Shown here one piece after another: positions 1 to 6,013 of a DNA stretch of 6,102 bases. This DNA is from Planctomycetaceae bacterium. Lineage in GTDB: Bacteria; Planctomycetota; Planctomycetia; Pirellulales; Thermoguttaceae. The position numbers were made by a program, and so were the translations under genes. Within the stretch, counting starts at the first letter, position 1, and the number at the start of each line of letters is the position of its first letter. The stretch is from positions 1-6,102 of the forward strand of contig JAITAZ010000243.1 of the NCBI GenBank assembly GCA_031283825.1, written 5' to 3'. Under the pieces are notes generated by a model. That model saw only the letters and a list, made by a program, of their open reading frames with translations, searched no databases and was not told the DNA's origin.

Positions 1-9
1 CTCCCCACA

Positions 10-68
10 CCAACCTCATTACCTCATTAAAAACGTAAACGAATAATGAGATGAGGTAATGAGGTTGG
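10..68 (+). terminator. 18-bp perfect inverted repeat followed by T-run, terminator-like
   Basis: Positions 10-27 pair perfectly with 51-68 (18 bp, loop 28-50), and one further T-G wobble is possible at 28/50. Each arm contains a doubled ACCTCATT-like word. On the plus strand the right arm is followed at once by five T (69-73), which fits an intrinsic terminator for a plus-strand gene lying off the left edge. On the minus strand no T-run follows. The stem is long and only moderately GC-rich, so it could equally be a small palindromic repeat with no role in termination. Confidence 0.4.
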
Positions 69-196
69 TTTTTGGGGGATTCATTGCTACTGAGGTTTTT
101 TAAACAATAGTAAGAAAAATTAGGTTTTAAATGAGGTTTGCTGAAACTGTTAAAATACGTTTCGGAAAATTCTACTGATATATTACAAAATATTCT

Positions 197-223
197 CTCT
201 GTGAACTCTGTGTTCTCTGTGGT
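197..223. repeat. Three tandem 9-bp units, CTCTGTGNN
   Basis: The units are CTCTGTGAA (197-205), CTCTGTGTT (206-214) and CTCTGTGGT (215-223). Seven positions are invariant and the last two vary, with an exact 9-bp period. On the minus strand this reads as ACC followed by repeated ACAGAG words. From memory, ACAGAG/ACGGAG repeats of this kind recur between genes in many unrelated bacterial genomes, and their function is unknown to me. The frame has no start codon or longer context, so it is not treated as coding. Confidence 0.7.
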
Positions 224-289
224 TAATAAAAAACGAGTTTTTAGAAATTCCCTTATGTTGATTTAAAGTCGTCATCCAGACTTTCAACA

Positions 290-325
290 GGTAAACCTGC
301 ACAGAATAACTCTGCACAGGTTACC
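290..325. repeat. Imperfect hairpin inside the leftmost repeat copy
   Basis: GGTAAACCTG (290-299) pairs with CAGGTTACC (317-325) apart from one unpaired base. Between and overlapping the arms is a direct 8-bp repeat, CTGCACAG (297-304 and 312-319). The other copies of the repeat family lack this extra stretch between GGTAAAC and ACCG, so it looks like a local insertion or duplication in this copy. Confidence 0.4.
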
Positions 326-880
326 GGAAATTCAAAATAAGAGCAGTTCCAAAACCGCACATAAATAGACTCGTCAACAATAAAATCCGATCTCACTTTA
401 AGATTCGGCACATGTACAACTCGCACTATGAATTTCAGCTACGTAAAATCTTAAAAACCTGACTCCCATTAGGTAAACAAGCAACAATAACCGAAATTTA
501 AAGTATGAACAGCAGTTTAAAAACTCTAAATCCTGTTTTTCTCATTGATCAAACAGAAAATAATTACCGAAAATTAAAGGTCAAGCGCTTACAACTCGAG
601 AAATCGGCGCAATTATAGCGCGAGCTTATACAACTCGTACATGAACTCGGCAATCCAAATGCTTAAAGCAATTCAAACGCTTAAAATCTGCTCCCCGAAT
701 AGGTAAACAAATCGCTCTAACCGAATATTCAAATACAAGCAGTTTCTACAATTCATGCTATTAATTTCGGCGGCGCAAAGGCATAAAAAATCGCTTTCCA
801 AAGGGTAAGCAAACGACTCTAACCGAAAATTCAAGCACGAACAGTTTAAAAAATGTTCAAACACAACACGCTTTAGAATC

Positions 881-952
881 CGTCGTCTCTACAATGATTA
901 CTTTTCACAATGATTACTTCGATTGCCGAAAGTTCTACAATGCGAGACGGCG
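881..952. repeat. Loose inverted repeat enclosing a 13-bp direct repeat
   Basis: CGTCGTCTC (881-889) can pair with GAGACGGCG (944-952), giving nine pairs including one G-T wobble, with a loop of about 54 bases. Inside the loop ACAATGATTACTT occurs twice (891-903 and 907-919, period 16). The structure lies 27-98 bases beyond the HU gene stop on the transcribed side, so it could form in the 3' end of that mRNA. It has no T-run and the loop is long, so a terminator role is doubtful. Confidence 0.3.
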
Positions 953-966
953 GAAACTAAAGCATG

Positions 967-983
967 AATAGTTTAAAACTATT
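967..983. repeat. 17-bp AT-rich palindrome across the HU stop codon
   Basis: AATAGTTT (967-974) and AAACTATT (976-983) are perfect inverted arms around one base. The palindrome covers the TAG stop (979-981) and the final bases of the last repeat copy. It is too AT-rich for a classical terminator stem. It may mark the point where the repeat DNA joined the gene end. Confidence 0.4.
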
Positions 984-1275
984 TCGCGTTTTTGTCAGTT
1001 AATTTAGCAACCCGCTCTTCCATGATTTTTCCGGGTTTAAATGTAACCACAAACTTCTCCTTGACGAAAACCTTTTCGCCTGTTTTCGGATTTCGCGCTT
1101 TTCTTGCAGCACGACGTTTTACCTCAAACACTCCGAAATTACGAAGCTCAATTCGTTTCTCTTCAACAATCGTCTCAACAATTGCGTCGAATGTCTTTTG
1201 GACAATTTCTTTTGTTTGCAATTGCGTCAGATCAAGTTTTTCAGCAATTGAACGAACAATATCTTTTTTTGTCAT
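979..1275 (-). CDS. HU/IHF-family DNA-binding protein
   Basis: This is a histone-like nucleoid protein that dimerises, bends DNA and helps organise the chromosome. The 98-residue product starts [16 protein letters not shown], the usual helical N-terminal part of the family. It has the turn NFGVF (46-50) and the basic DNA-binding arm at about 53-68, with [14 protein letters not shown] including the Arg-Asn-Pro tip (61-63) that wedges into DNA in family members. The helix [12 protein letters not shown] (81-92) closes the fold. The length is slightly above the ~90 residues of typical HU, with a short charged C-terminal tail (TDKNAK). The ATG start is fixed by an AGAGGAG ribosome binding site nine bases upstream. 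The gene lies 240 bp downstream of secDF on the same strand, probably as its own transcript. HU and IHF-subunit naming cannot be separated from sequence alone, so no symbol is given. Confidence 0.95.
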   Translation of the reverse strand: MTKKDIVRSIAEKLDLTQLQTKEIVQKTFDAIVETIVEEKRIELRNFGVFEVKRRAARKARNPKTGEKVFVKEKFVVTFKPGKIMEERVAKLTDKNAK

Positions 1276-1284
1276 GTATCACAT

Positions 1285-1291
1285 CTCCTCT
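1285..1291 (-). promoter_or_regulatory. Ribosome binding site of the HU gene
   Basis: The minus strand reads AGAGGAG here, with nine bases before the ATG at 1273-1275. It is the strongest Shine-Dalgarno sequence in the window and supports the chosen start. Confidence 0.8.
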
Positions 1292-1306
1292 AATTTGAAA
1301 TTGGGA

Positions 1307-1389
1307 TAAAATTTACCGTCATCAAACAAAACAAAAGGTTTTGAACTGATAACCGTAAATAACGGACTAAAATTTACACCGATTTACGG
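1307..1389 (-). promoter_or_regulatory. Repeated and symmetric words upstream of the HU gene
   Basis: The 10-bp word TAAAATTTAC occurs at 1307-1316 and 1368-1377. An 8-bp inverted pair, CCGTAAAT (1353-1360) and ATTTACGG (1382-1389), overlaps the same stretch. This is where the HU promoter should lie, so an operator or autoregulatory site is possible. No -35/-10 pair with good consensus matches and spacing is visible, so the promoter itself is not placed. Confidence 0.2.
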
Positions 1390-1398
1390 CACACACTA

Positions 1399-1420
1399 TT
1401 TTTGGAGAACGCCCCAAAAA
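1399..1420 (-). terminator. Weak hairpin downstream of secDF
   Basis: TTTTTGG (1399-1405) pairs with CCAAAAA (1414-1420) around an eight-base loop. It begins 95 bases past the secDF stop, before the HU gene. The stem is AT-rich with only two G-C pairs, and on the minus strand only one extra T follows it. It is the only terminator-like structure between the two genes, but it is a weak candidate. Confidence 0.25.
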
Positions 1421-1515
1421 TTCACATCTTTTTCCTTACTTTTGAACATACAAGTATTCCGCCAGTTGACGAAAAACGAAATTACGTTTGATTAACATTT
1501 AAGTACAAATTACGT

Positions 1516-4500
1516 CTATTTTTTATCCTTCGTGCCTATCATCCAGTAAAGCAACGGAGCGCAAACGCCTATTGTACTATACGTTCCAAACGCAACACCT
1601 ACGCACATTGCGAATGCAAAAGTATGTATTCCTTGACCGCCCAAGAAGTAAAGAATTAACGTTACAAAAAACGTGGTAAGCGAAGTCAACACGGTTCTTG
1701 ACAACGTTTGATTGACGGCAGCGTTTATCATTTTGTCCGTGAGTATAGGCGACTTTCCTCGATTTTCACGAATCCGATCAAAGAGTATGATAGTGTCATT
1801 GATCGAATAAGCAATAATCGTTAAAAACGCCGCAACTACAGCTAGACTAATTTTAAATTCGCTGACCTGCACAATCGAAAGCCAATTCGCTACCCACGCG
1901 CTAACAGCAATCAGACCAAGAGCAACAACGACGTCATGCACCAACCCAATCGCCGCTGCAAAACCATACGCAAGACTCTTAAATCTGAATCTCATATAAA
2001 TTATAATTCCAATAAGACTAGCAAGGATCGCAAGTCCGCCGGATACGCGAGTATCGCCGGCTACGGACGAGCCTACAGTCGTTGACGTCGGAAATTCCGG
2101 CGTCGATTCTTGTAATGATTTTATCGATCCAAGCACAAATTCAACCTCCTCTGTTGTCGTGTAAGCTGTCATATCCCACTCGGCAATTGGTTTGGTCTTA
2201 TTTTGTGAATTATAATCTTTAGAAGACAATTCGTAACGAAAAGTATTTGCTATCTGTTTATCTCGCGCCGCCCCCTTAGACGCTTCATCTATTACAGATT
2301 TAAGCGAATCAAGGTTAATTGCGGGGCTGGATTTTATTTTTATGTCGAGTTTATTTTCCGTATTACCTGCCACTTTGTTTATCGTATAATCGAACTTACA
2401 GAACAGTAGATTATCTTTGAATATTTCTTTGATAGTTTCGCGAACCACATTAAGATATTCATCTGCCGTGATATTATTATCTTTTATTCGCGGCGTTGGA
2501 ATTGTAATTATGTAGCGAGTATTTGCCGCAACAGCTTCAGTGCCGAATGCCGTGCCGGATTCCTGCACAATTTGTACTGACGAATCGCCTAATTTTTTAA
2601 GCGGGTCGGAATTATTCTTATTATTCTCGTCGAGTTTGCTGCGGACTTCTTCGATTTTGAGAGGTTTCTCAAACAAGACTTCAAGCGACACTCCACCTAC
2701 AAAGTCAATATCTAAAATCGACGCGCCGCGAATTGCCGTCAATGCCAGTGCCGCTATTGAGATCACAATTGAGAATGTTATTGTAGCGACTCTCGCGTCC
2801 ATAAAGTTAATATTCGGACGTTTGAATAATTGCAACATTGAGAAGGTCGCTATTGTCTTTTGAGCTTCAAGTACGTCCATTATTACTTTAGCGCAAAAGA
2901 TCGCCGTAAACATACTTAAGATTATGCCTAATATTAAGGTGATTGCGAATCCTTTGACTTGTTCTGTTCCGATTGCGTATAAAATTAAGCCGACTAGAAT
3001 TGACGTAATATTTGAATCTAAAATTGCCGACAGCGCTTTATTGTAAGCGTTTCGTATTGCCAGTCGAAGTGATGATCCTCCGGCTAATTCTTCGCGTAAT
3101 CGTTCATAAATTAGGATATTTGCGTCAACTGCCATACCGATTGTTAAGACTATTCCGGCGAGTCCGGGCAAGGTAAACGGAGCTTTGAGCGTTATCATTA
3201 TTGCTACGAGCAACGCGAGGTTTGTGATGACGCAGAAACATGCAATGATTCCGGCTAGGTGATAGTAAAACAGCATGAACAAAAGCACGATAATTGCCGA
3301 TCCGATTAACGCGATTTTTCCTTTACGGATTGTATCTTCTCCGAGTGTTGAGCCGATTAGCAATTTGCTTTCTGGTTCTTTGCTTAATTCGACCGGCAGC
3401 GCGCCGGCGTCGAGTATTCGGATTAAATCTTCGATATCGTTTTCGAGAGTTTTCATACCGTCTTTACCGGTGCGCGGGTTGAACGAGATGATACCGTGAT
3501 CGGAGATTGGGTTTTCTATTGTTGGCGCGGAGTATAGTTGTTCGTTGAGGATAATTCCGAGATGTCGTAATCGATTGGGTTGAGCTGGGTCTTTTCTATT
3601 ATTTGTTGTTAGGCGTCCGAATTTAGCTGCGCCGACGTTATTGAAGCTGAAAGTTACACCCGGTTTGATTCCTTCGTTTCCTCTTCCGACGTTTATTAAG
3701 TATGCGCCGGTTACGTCTTCTCCGTCGTTGCAGAGTACGAGGACTTCGAGTTTTTCGTTTCGTTCACGGGTTAGAAATTCGGGCGAGCGGAATTGAGCTT
3801 CTTCTCCTTCGTACACGGGAAACCATTGAGCGAGTATATTTCCTTGTGCGTTTCGGATTTCGCCGATTTGGGTATTTATTGTAGGTTCTGCTAGTGAAAT
3901 TATGTGTGCGTCTTGTGCGTATAATCGCGATGCAACGATACGAAATACTAGTGCGCCGGATTCGCTAATTATTTTTTGGATTCGTTGTACTTCCGCGTCT
4001 TCTGCACGTGGGATGATGACTTGGATACGCGAGCTTCCGACTGGCGTGATAGAGATTTCGCGTTGACCTCCCGGATTGATACGAGTTGAAATAGCTCTAA
4101 TTAGTTTATTCATTTTTTCAGTAGAAATCTGACCGCTAGCGTCTCGGACGTTTTCGTTGGAAACGCTTTGAGGAATATCGTAAACTAGCACGACTCCGCC
4201 GCTCAAATCGATTCCGAGCATCATTCGATCCCAGCTTGTGATTGCGGCAGTGATTCCGCCGACGAATGCTAATATCGTGATACATATTTTGAAACCGTAT
4301 TCGTTTGGCATTTTACATTTCTTTGCGGTCAAGTTACCGAGCGAGAAGCAGACTAATATGATTAACGCGAATATTACAACATTGAAAAGCGTTGAGCGGA
4401 AGTTTTTCCGCCATTGTGCGTTTGCGGCTTCTTTTTCGGCGTTTTGTTTATCGTCGTGATCGCGGGCGTGATCGTGATCATGTTCGTGTTCGTGAGATTT

Positions 4501-4998
4501 AACTTCTGCGTTGAAAGGATCGACGTTTGGCGCTGATGGAGTTGGTTCTGATGGGATTGGCGTTGTGATTGTTGGCGAGCTAGGAAAAACGACTGTTGCA
4601 TTGTTATCGGCAGACTTATTTTCCGGCGTTACGGATGATTTTGTTTCCGTTTGAGAGTCGTTTTTCGTTTCAGCTTTAGGTTGAGTTTCCGACTTAGACT
4701 CTGGTTGAGAAATCGGTTGAGTTGGAGTTTCCGATTTAGACTCTGGTTGAGCTGGAGACTCCGATTTAGACTCTGGTTGCGGAGAAGTTGATTGGTTTGA
4801 TACGGCGTTATTAGTCGTATTGTTGGATTTTGATTCAACTGGATTTTCGGGGTTAGTTTTTTCGTCTGGTTTTGTTGAATCTGGCGCAGTTGCAGAGACG
4901 TTGTCCTGAACTAAAACCGTTGTGTTTGACCGCAAACTTTGCGTGAGAATTAAGGCTACTGCAATAACGACAATCGTGAAATTGACAATTCGGGGCAT
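1516..4998 (-). CDS. secDF: Fused protein translocase subunit SecDF with extended N-terminus
   Basis: This is the proton-driven accessory subunit of the Sec translocon, which helps draw secreted proteins out of SecYEG on the outer face of the inner membrane. SecD and SecF are joined in 1160 residues. In order: a hydrophobic segment (about 4-21); a low-complexity linker (22-200) with PESKSE repeats (75-104), a Thr/Pro-rich part and a His-rich stretch (169-181); membrane segments at about 203-221 and 235-254; GIDLSGG (262-268) opening the SecD periplasmic domain (to about 555); SecD membrane helices at about 559-710, with DANILIYERLREE (625-637); a SecF first helix (737-756); DFVGG (765-769); a large periplasmic region to about 984; and SecF helices 985-1152 with VHD (1020-1022), SINDTIILFDRIREN (1065-1079) and SRT (1100-1102). 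D625, D1068 and R1101 match the positions of the proton-relay residues known in Thermus SecDF. The ATG has no visible Shine-Dalgarno. It precedes a plausible membrane segment and the frame stays open, but a later start cannot be excluded. yajC lies upstream on the same strand. Confidence 0.96.
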   Translation of the reverse strand: MPRIVNFTIVVIAVALILTQSLRSNTTVLVQDNVSATAPDSTKPDEKTNPENPVESKSNNTTNNAVSNQSTSPQPESKSESPAQPESKSETPTQPISQPESKSETQPKAETKNDSQTETKSSVTPENKSADNNATVVFPSSPTITTPIPSEPTPSAPNVDPFNAEVKSHEHEHDHDHARDHDDKQNAEKEAANAQWRKNFRSTLFNVVIFALIILVCFSLGNLTAKKCKMPNEYGFKICITILAFVGGITAAITSWDRMMLGIDLSGGVVLVYDIPQSVSNENVRDASGQISTEKMNKLIRAISTRINPGGQREISITPVGSSRIQVIIPRAEDAEVQRIQKIISESGALVFRIVASRLYAQDAHIISLAEPTINTQIGEIRNAQGNILAQWFPVYEGEEAQFRSPEFLTRERNEKLEVLVLCNDGEDVTGAYLINVGRGNEGIKPGVTFSFNNVGAAKFGRLTTNNRKDPAQPNRLRHLGIILNEQLYSAPTIENPISDHGIISFNPRTGKDGMKTLENDIEDLIRILDAGALPVELSKEPESKLLIGSTLGEDTIRKGKIALIGSAIIVLLFMLFYYHLAGIIACFCVITNLALLVAIMITLKAPFTLPGLAGIVLTIGMAVDANILIYERLREELAGGSSLRLAIRNAYNKALSAILDSNITSILVGLILYAIGTEQVKGFAITLILGIILSMFTAIFCAKVIMDVLEAQKTIATFSMLQLFKRPNINFMDARVATITFSIVISIAALALTAIRGASILDIDFVGGVSLEVLFEKPLKIEEVRSKLDENNKNNSDPLKKLGDSSVQIVQESGTAFGTEAVAANTRYIITIPTPRIKDNNITADEYLNVVRETIKEIFKDNLLFCKFDYTINKVAGNTENKLDIKIKSSPAINLDSLKSVIDEASKGAARDKQIANTFRYELSSKDYNSQNKTKPIAEWDMTAYTTTEEVEFVLGSIKSLQESTPEFPTSTTVGSSVAGDTRVSGGLAILASLIGIIIYMRFRFKSLAYGFAAAIGLVHDVVVALGLIAVSAWVANWLSIVQVSEFKISLAVVAAFLTIIAYSINDTIILFDRIRENRGKSPILTDKMINAAVNQTLSRTVLTSLTTFFVTLILYFLGGQGIHTFAFAMCVGVAFGTYSTIGVCAPLLYWMIGTKDKK
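4456..4494 (-). other. His-rich stretch of the SecDF linker (residues 169-181)
   Basis: Residues 169-181 alternate His with acidic residues and contain six His (169, 171, 173, 175, 177, 181) with Glu, Asp and Ala-Arg between. Such runs often bind Zn or Ni, though that is not shown here. If the first hydrophobic segment enters the membrane with its N-terminus inside, the linker lies in the periplasm. The basic loop 222-233 (Lys-Lys-Cys-Lys) after the next helix would then be cytoplasmic, in line with the positive-inside rule. Confidence 0.7.
4639..4785 (-). repeat. PESKSE-type coding repeat in the SecDF linker
   Basis: Residues 72-120 hold three PESKSE units (75-80, 85-90, 99-104) and weaker KAETKND and QTETKSS units. 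In the DNA, TCCGATTTAGACTCTGGTTG starts at 4730 and again at 4760 (30-bp spacing), and a copy with one change starts at 4688. The near-identity of the bases suggests recent in-frame duplication, so the copy number may vary between strains. Confidence 0.75.
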
Positions 4999-5178
4999 TT
5001 TGATTTTGTGTTGTGAAAAGGGTGGTTAAGGATTCACGTTTAATTTTTTTGTCAAAAGATTTTTTTGCGAGTTTACGTAAAAAATTTCTTTTAGGTTTTA
5101 AGTTGACAAAATATAATCGTGCGTTGTTTTTTAAGTTAAAATTGGTTTAAGTTTGTTTAAGTTGCAAGTTTGTTTTAA

Positions 5179-5192
5179 TTGTTACGATAATT
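5179..5192. repeat. 14-bp word shared by both sec gene leaders, copy 1
   Basis: TTGTTACGATAATT here recurs exactly at 5761-5774. This copy is about 180 bases upstream of secDF. On the coding strand it reads AATTATCGTAACAA. Confidence 0.4.
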
Positions 5193-5273
5193 TATCTAGG
5201 TTGTTAATGTACGGTTATGTTTTTTTGTCGAGGTGATAATCTGATTTGTTTATTTGAGTTAGTAATCATCGAT

Positions 5274-5318
5274 TTTGGGCGATCTGTTTGGGCGATCTGA
5301 TTGATCAATTTGATCAAT
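5274..5318. promoter_or_regulatory. Tandem GATC and TTGATCAA motif cluster
   Basis: TTTGGGCGATCTG is repeated exactly in tandem (5274-5286, 5287-5299). It is followed by TTGATCAAT twice in tandem (5301-5309, 5310-5318), each containing the palindrome TTGATCAA. The result is four GATC sites within 35 bp, starting at 5281, 5294, 5303 and 5312. The arrangement resembles a multi-site binding region for a dimeric regulator or a methylation-sensitive site. It lies 276-320 bases upstream of the secDF start and downstream of yajC. Confidence 0.35.
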
Positions 5319-5382
5319 AGTTTTGTCTATACCGAATAATTACAAAGTTAAGCATTCATGATTTGCGGTTGTTGAAATTTTT

Positions 5383-5739
5383 TTATTTTTGTTCTTTATC
5401 GATTTTTCCTTGAATTGCGTGTAGAACGAATTTAATTTTTGTTCCGTTTGATTCATCGACTTTTAGAACGATTTCGTTTTTTTCTTTATCGACTGAGTGA
5501 ATGATTCCGACTATTCCTCCGACGGTATAGACTTTATCGTTTTGTTTTAGGGATTCGATAAGTTTTCGCGCGGTTTCGTCTTGACGTTGTTGGGGTCTGA
5601 TTATGAAGAACCACATGACGACAAGTATTACGCCGAATATTACGAACATGGGGAGGAAGCTATTTTCTTGTTGTGGGGCGTTTCCTTGTTGTGCCGCTTG
5701 TGCGAAAATCGCGAGCGTATCAGAAAAAATTAAATTCAT
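5383..5739 (-). CDS. yajC: Sec translocon accessory subunit YajC
   Basis: This is a small inner-membrane protein of the SecD-SecF-YajC complex that assists Sec-dependent export. Its 118 residues are in the usual family size range (about 85-120). A short N-terminal tail rich in Gln, Ala and Asn (1-28) precedes a single membrane helix (about 29-47, PMFVIFGVILVVMWFFIIRP). The family hallmark follows: RPQQRQ (48-53), then the soluble domain with NDKVYTVGGIVGII (67-80) and a strand-rich stretch EIVLKVDESNGTKIKF (89-104). The ATG has a modest AAAGG ribosome binding site 11 bases upstream. secDF follows on the same strand after 384 bp, which fits the common yajC-secDF order. The tgt/queA genes that often precede yajC are absent from the 363 bp upstream. 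Confidence 0.96.
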   Translation of the reverse strand: MNLIFSDTLAIFAQAAQQGNAPQQENSFLPMFVIFGVILVVMWFFIIRPQQRQDETARKLIESLKQNDKVYTVGGIVGIIHSVDKEKNEIVLKVDESNGTKIKFVLHAIQGKIDKEQK

Positions 5740-5750
5740 CTGTAACTTTA

Positions 5751-5755
5751 CCTTT
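5751..5755 (-). promoter_or_regulatory. Probable ribosome binding site of yajC
   Basis: The minus strand reads AAAGG here, 11 bases before the ATG at 5737-5739. The match is moderate and the spacing a little long, but no better start is available. Confidence 0.5.
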
Positions 5756-5760
5756 ATTTT

Positions 5761-5774
5761 TTGTTACGATAATT
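5761..5774. repeat. 14-bp word shared by both sec gene leaders, copy 2
   Basis: This is an exact copy of 5179-5192, beginning 21 bases beyond the yajC start and just upstream of its ribosome binding site. A shared leader element or regulator site is possible. The A+T richness of both leaders makes chance or duplication credible too. Confidence 0.4.
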
Positions 5775-6013
5775 ATTTGTTTGTTAATTAAATTATCTGG
5801 TTGACAATTTCTTTTGTTGTTGAAAGTAAATTTTAATTCTTAATTTTGAATTTGAAAATTCTCTTTATGACTTTAGTTTTTTATTGACTGATTGAATCAA
5901 CAGGATCAAGTATAACCGACAACGACCCTTATGACAACCGGTACCCTTTTTTGTCTTTTTTTGAGTTATATTTGAGTCATAGGGAACATCTAAAAACCTC
6001 ATGTAAAATTTAT

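Larger units (their letters stand above)
1..978. other. Gene-free, repeat-bearing region downstream of the HU gene
   Basis: No open frame here looks like a protein gene. Frames on both strands are short, and the longest minus-strand one (673-864, GTG start) is simply two copies of a local repeat read through. The plus strand is A- and C-rich: by hand count 241-960 has about 161 C and 107 G. The stretch holds an 18-bp inverted repeat (10-68), a 9-bp tandem repeat (197-223), a degenerate direct-repeat family (289-979) and a loose hairpin (881-952). I found no tRNA-like cloverleaf, transposase fragment or CRISPR pattern. Confidence 0.7.
289..979 (-). repeat. Family of degenerate ~110-bp direct repeats
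   Basis: Three near-complete units lie at about 415-524, 629-745 and 747-853. Each begins TACAAyTC, is variable in the middle, then has rGGTAArCAA, CCGAAwwTT(C/T)AA and CAGTTT. Partial copies lie at 289-354 (right half only) and 936-979 (both ends, middle missing); 553-598 contains a fragment. The segments 701-745 and 803-847 match at 35 of 45 positions without gaps. Read on the minus strand, several copies give related peptides in the same frame (FLNCSCLNFRL, FLNCCSYFKFRL, RNCLYLNIRL), but stops and missing starts break them. The last copy runs to the HU gene stop codon. This could be an interspersed repeat, a decayed small-gene array, or structured RNA. Confidence 0.65.
4999..5382. other. 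Gene-free spacer between yajC and secDF
   Basis: This is 384 bp with no credible open frame on either strand. The plus strand is G/T-rich: 5041-5340 has about 58 G and 24 C by hand count. The spacer is long for a yajC-secD junction, where the genes are usually close, so secDF may have its own promoter here. A TTGACA on the minus strand at 5050-5055 has no acceptable -10 at the right distance. A plus-strand TTGACA (5103-5108) and TATAAT (5112-5117) lie only three bases apart. The secDF leader next to the ATG has no purine-rich ribosome binding site. Confidence 0.6.

Noticed and set aside
219..227. TGTGGTTAA, one mismatch from a DnaA box on the minus strand
   Set aside because: It is isolated, part of the 9-bp tandem repeat, and no cluster of DnaA boxes is present in the window.
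253..426. 57-codon minus-strand frame (GTG start) ending AGLPVESLDDDFKST
   Set aside because: The end looks protein-like, but the frame overlaps repeat copies, has no clear ribosome binding site and matches nothing I know. It is noted for searching but not called.
398..547. Minus-strand frame containing FLNCCSYFKFRLLLLVYL
   Set aside because: It has no start codon after the upstream TGA; it is a repeat copy, useful only for showing shared frame with the other units.
673..864. 63-codon minus-strand frame with GTG start
   Set aside because: It reads through two copies of the local degenerate repeat; there is no ribosome binding site, it is rich in Cys and Leu without a recognisable domain, and the other repeat copies are broken by stops.
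992..1309. Plus-strand frames across the HU gene
   Set aside because: They are antisense shadows of a clear HU/IHF coding sequence.
4374..4838. Extra minus-strand frames inside the secDF linker
   Set aside because: They are out-of-frame readings of the repetitive linker; their Gln/Asn/Leu-rich products reflect the repeat, not genes.
5050..5055. Minus-strand TTGACA upstream of secDF
   Set aside because: At 17-18 bases downstream the sequence (TCCTTA or CCTTAA) does not resemble a -10 box.
5103..5117. Plus-strand TTGACA and TATAAT words
   Set aside because: They are separated by only three bases, so they cannot form a promoter, and no plus-strand gene follows.
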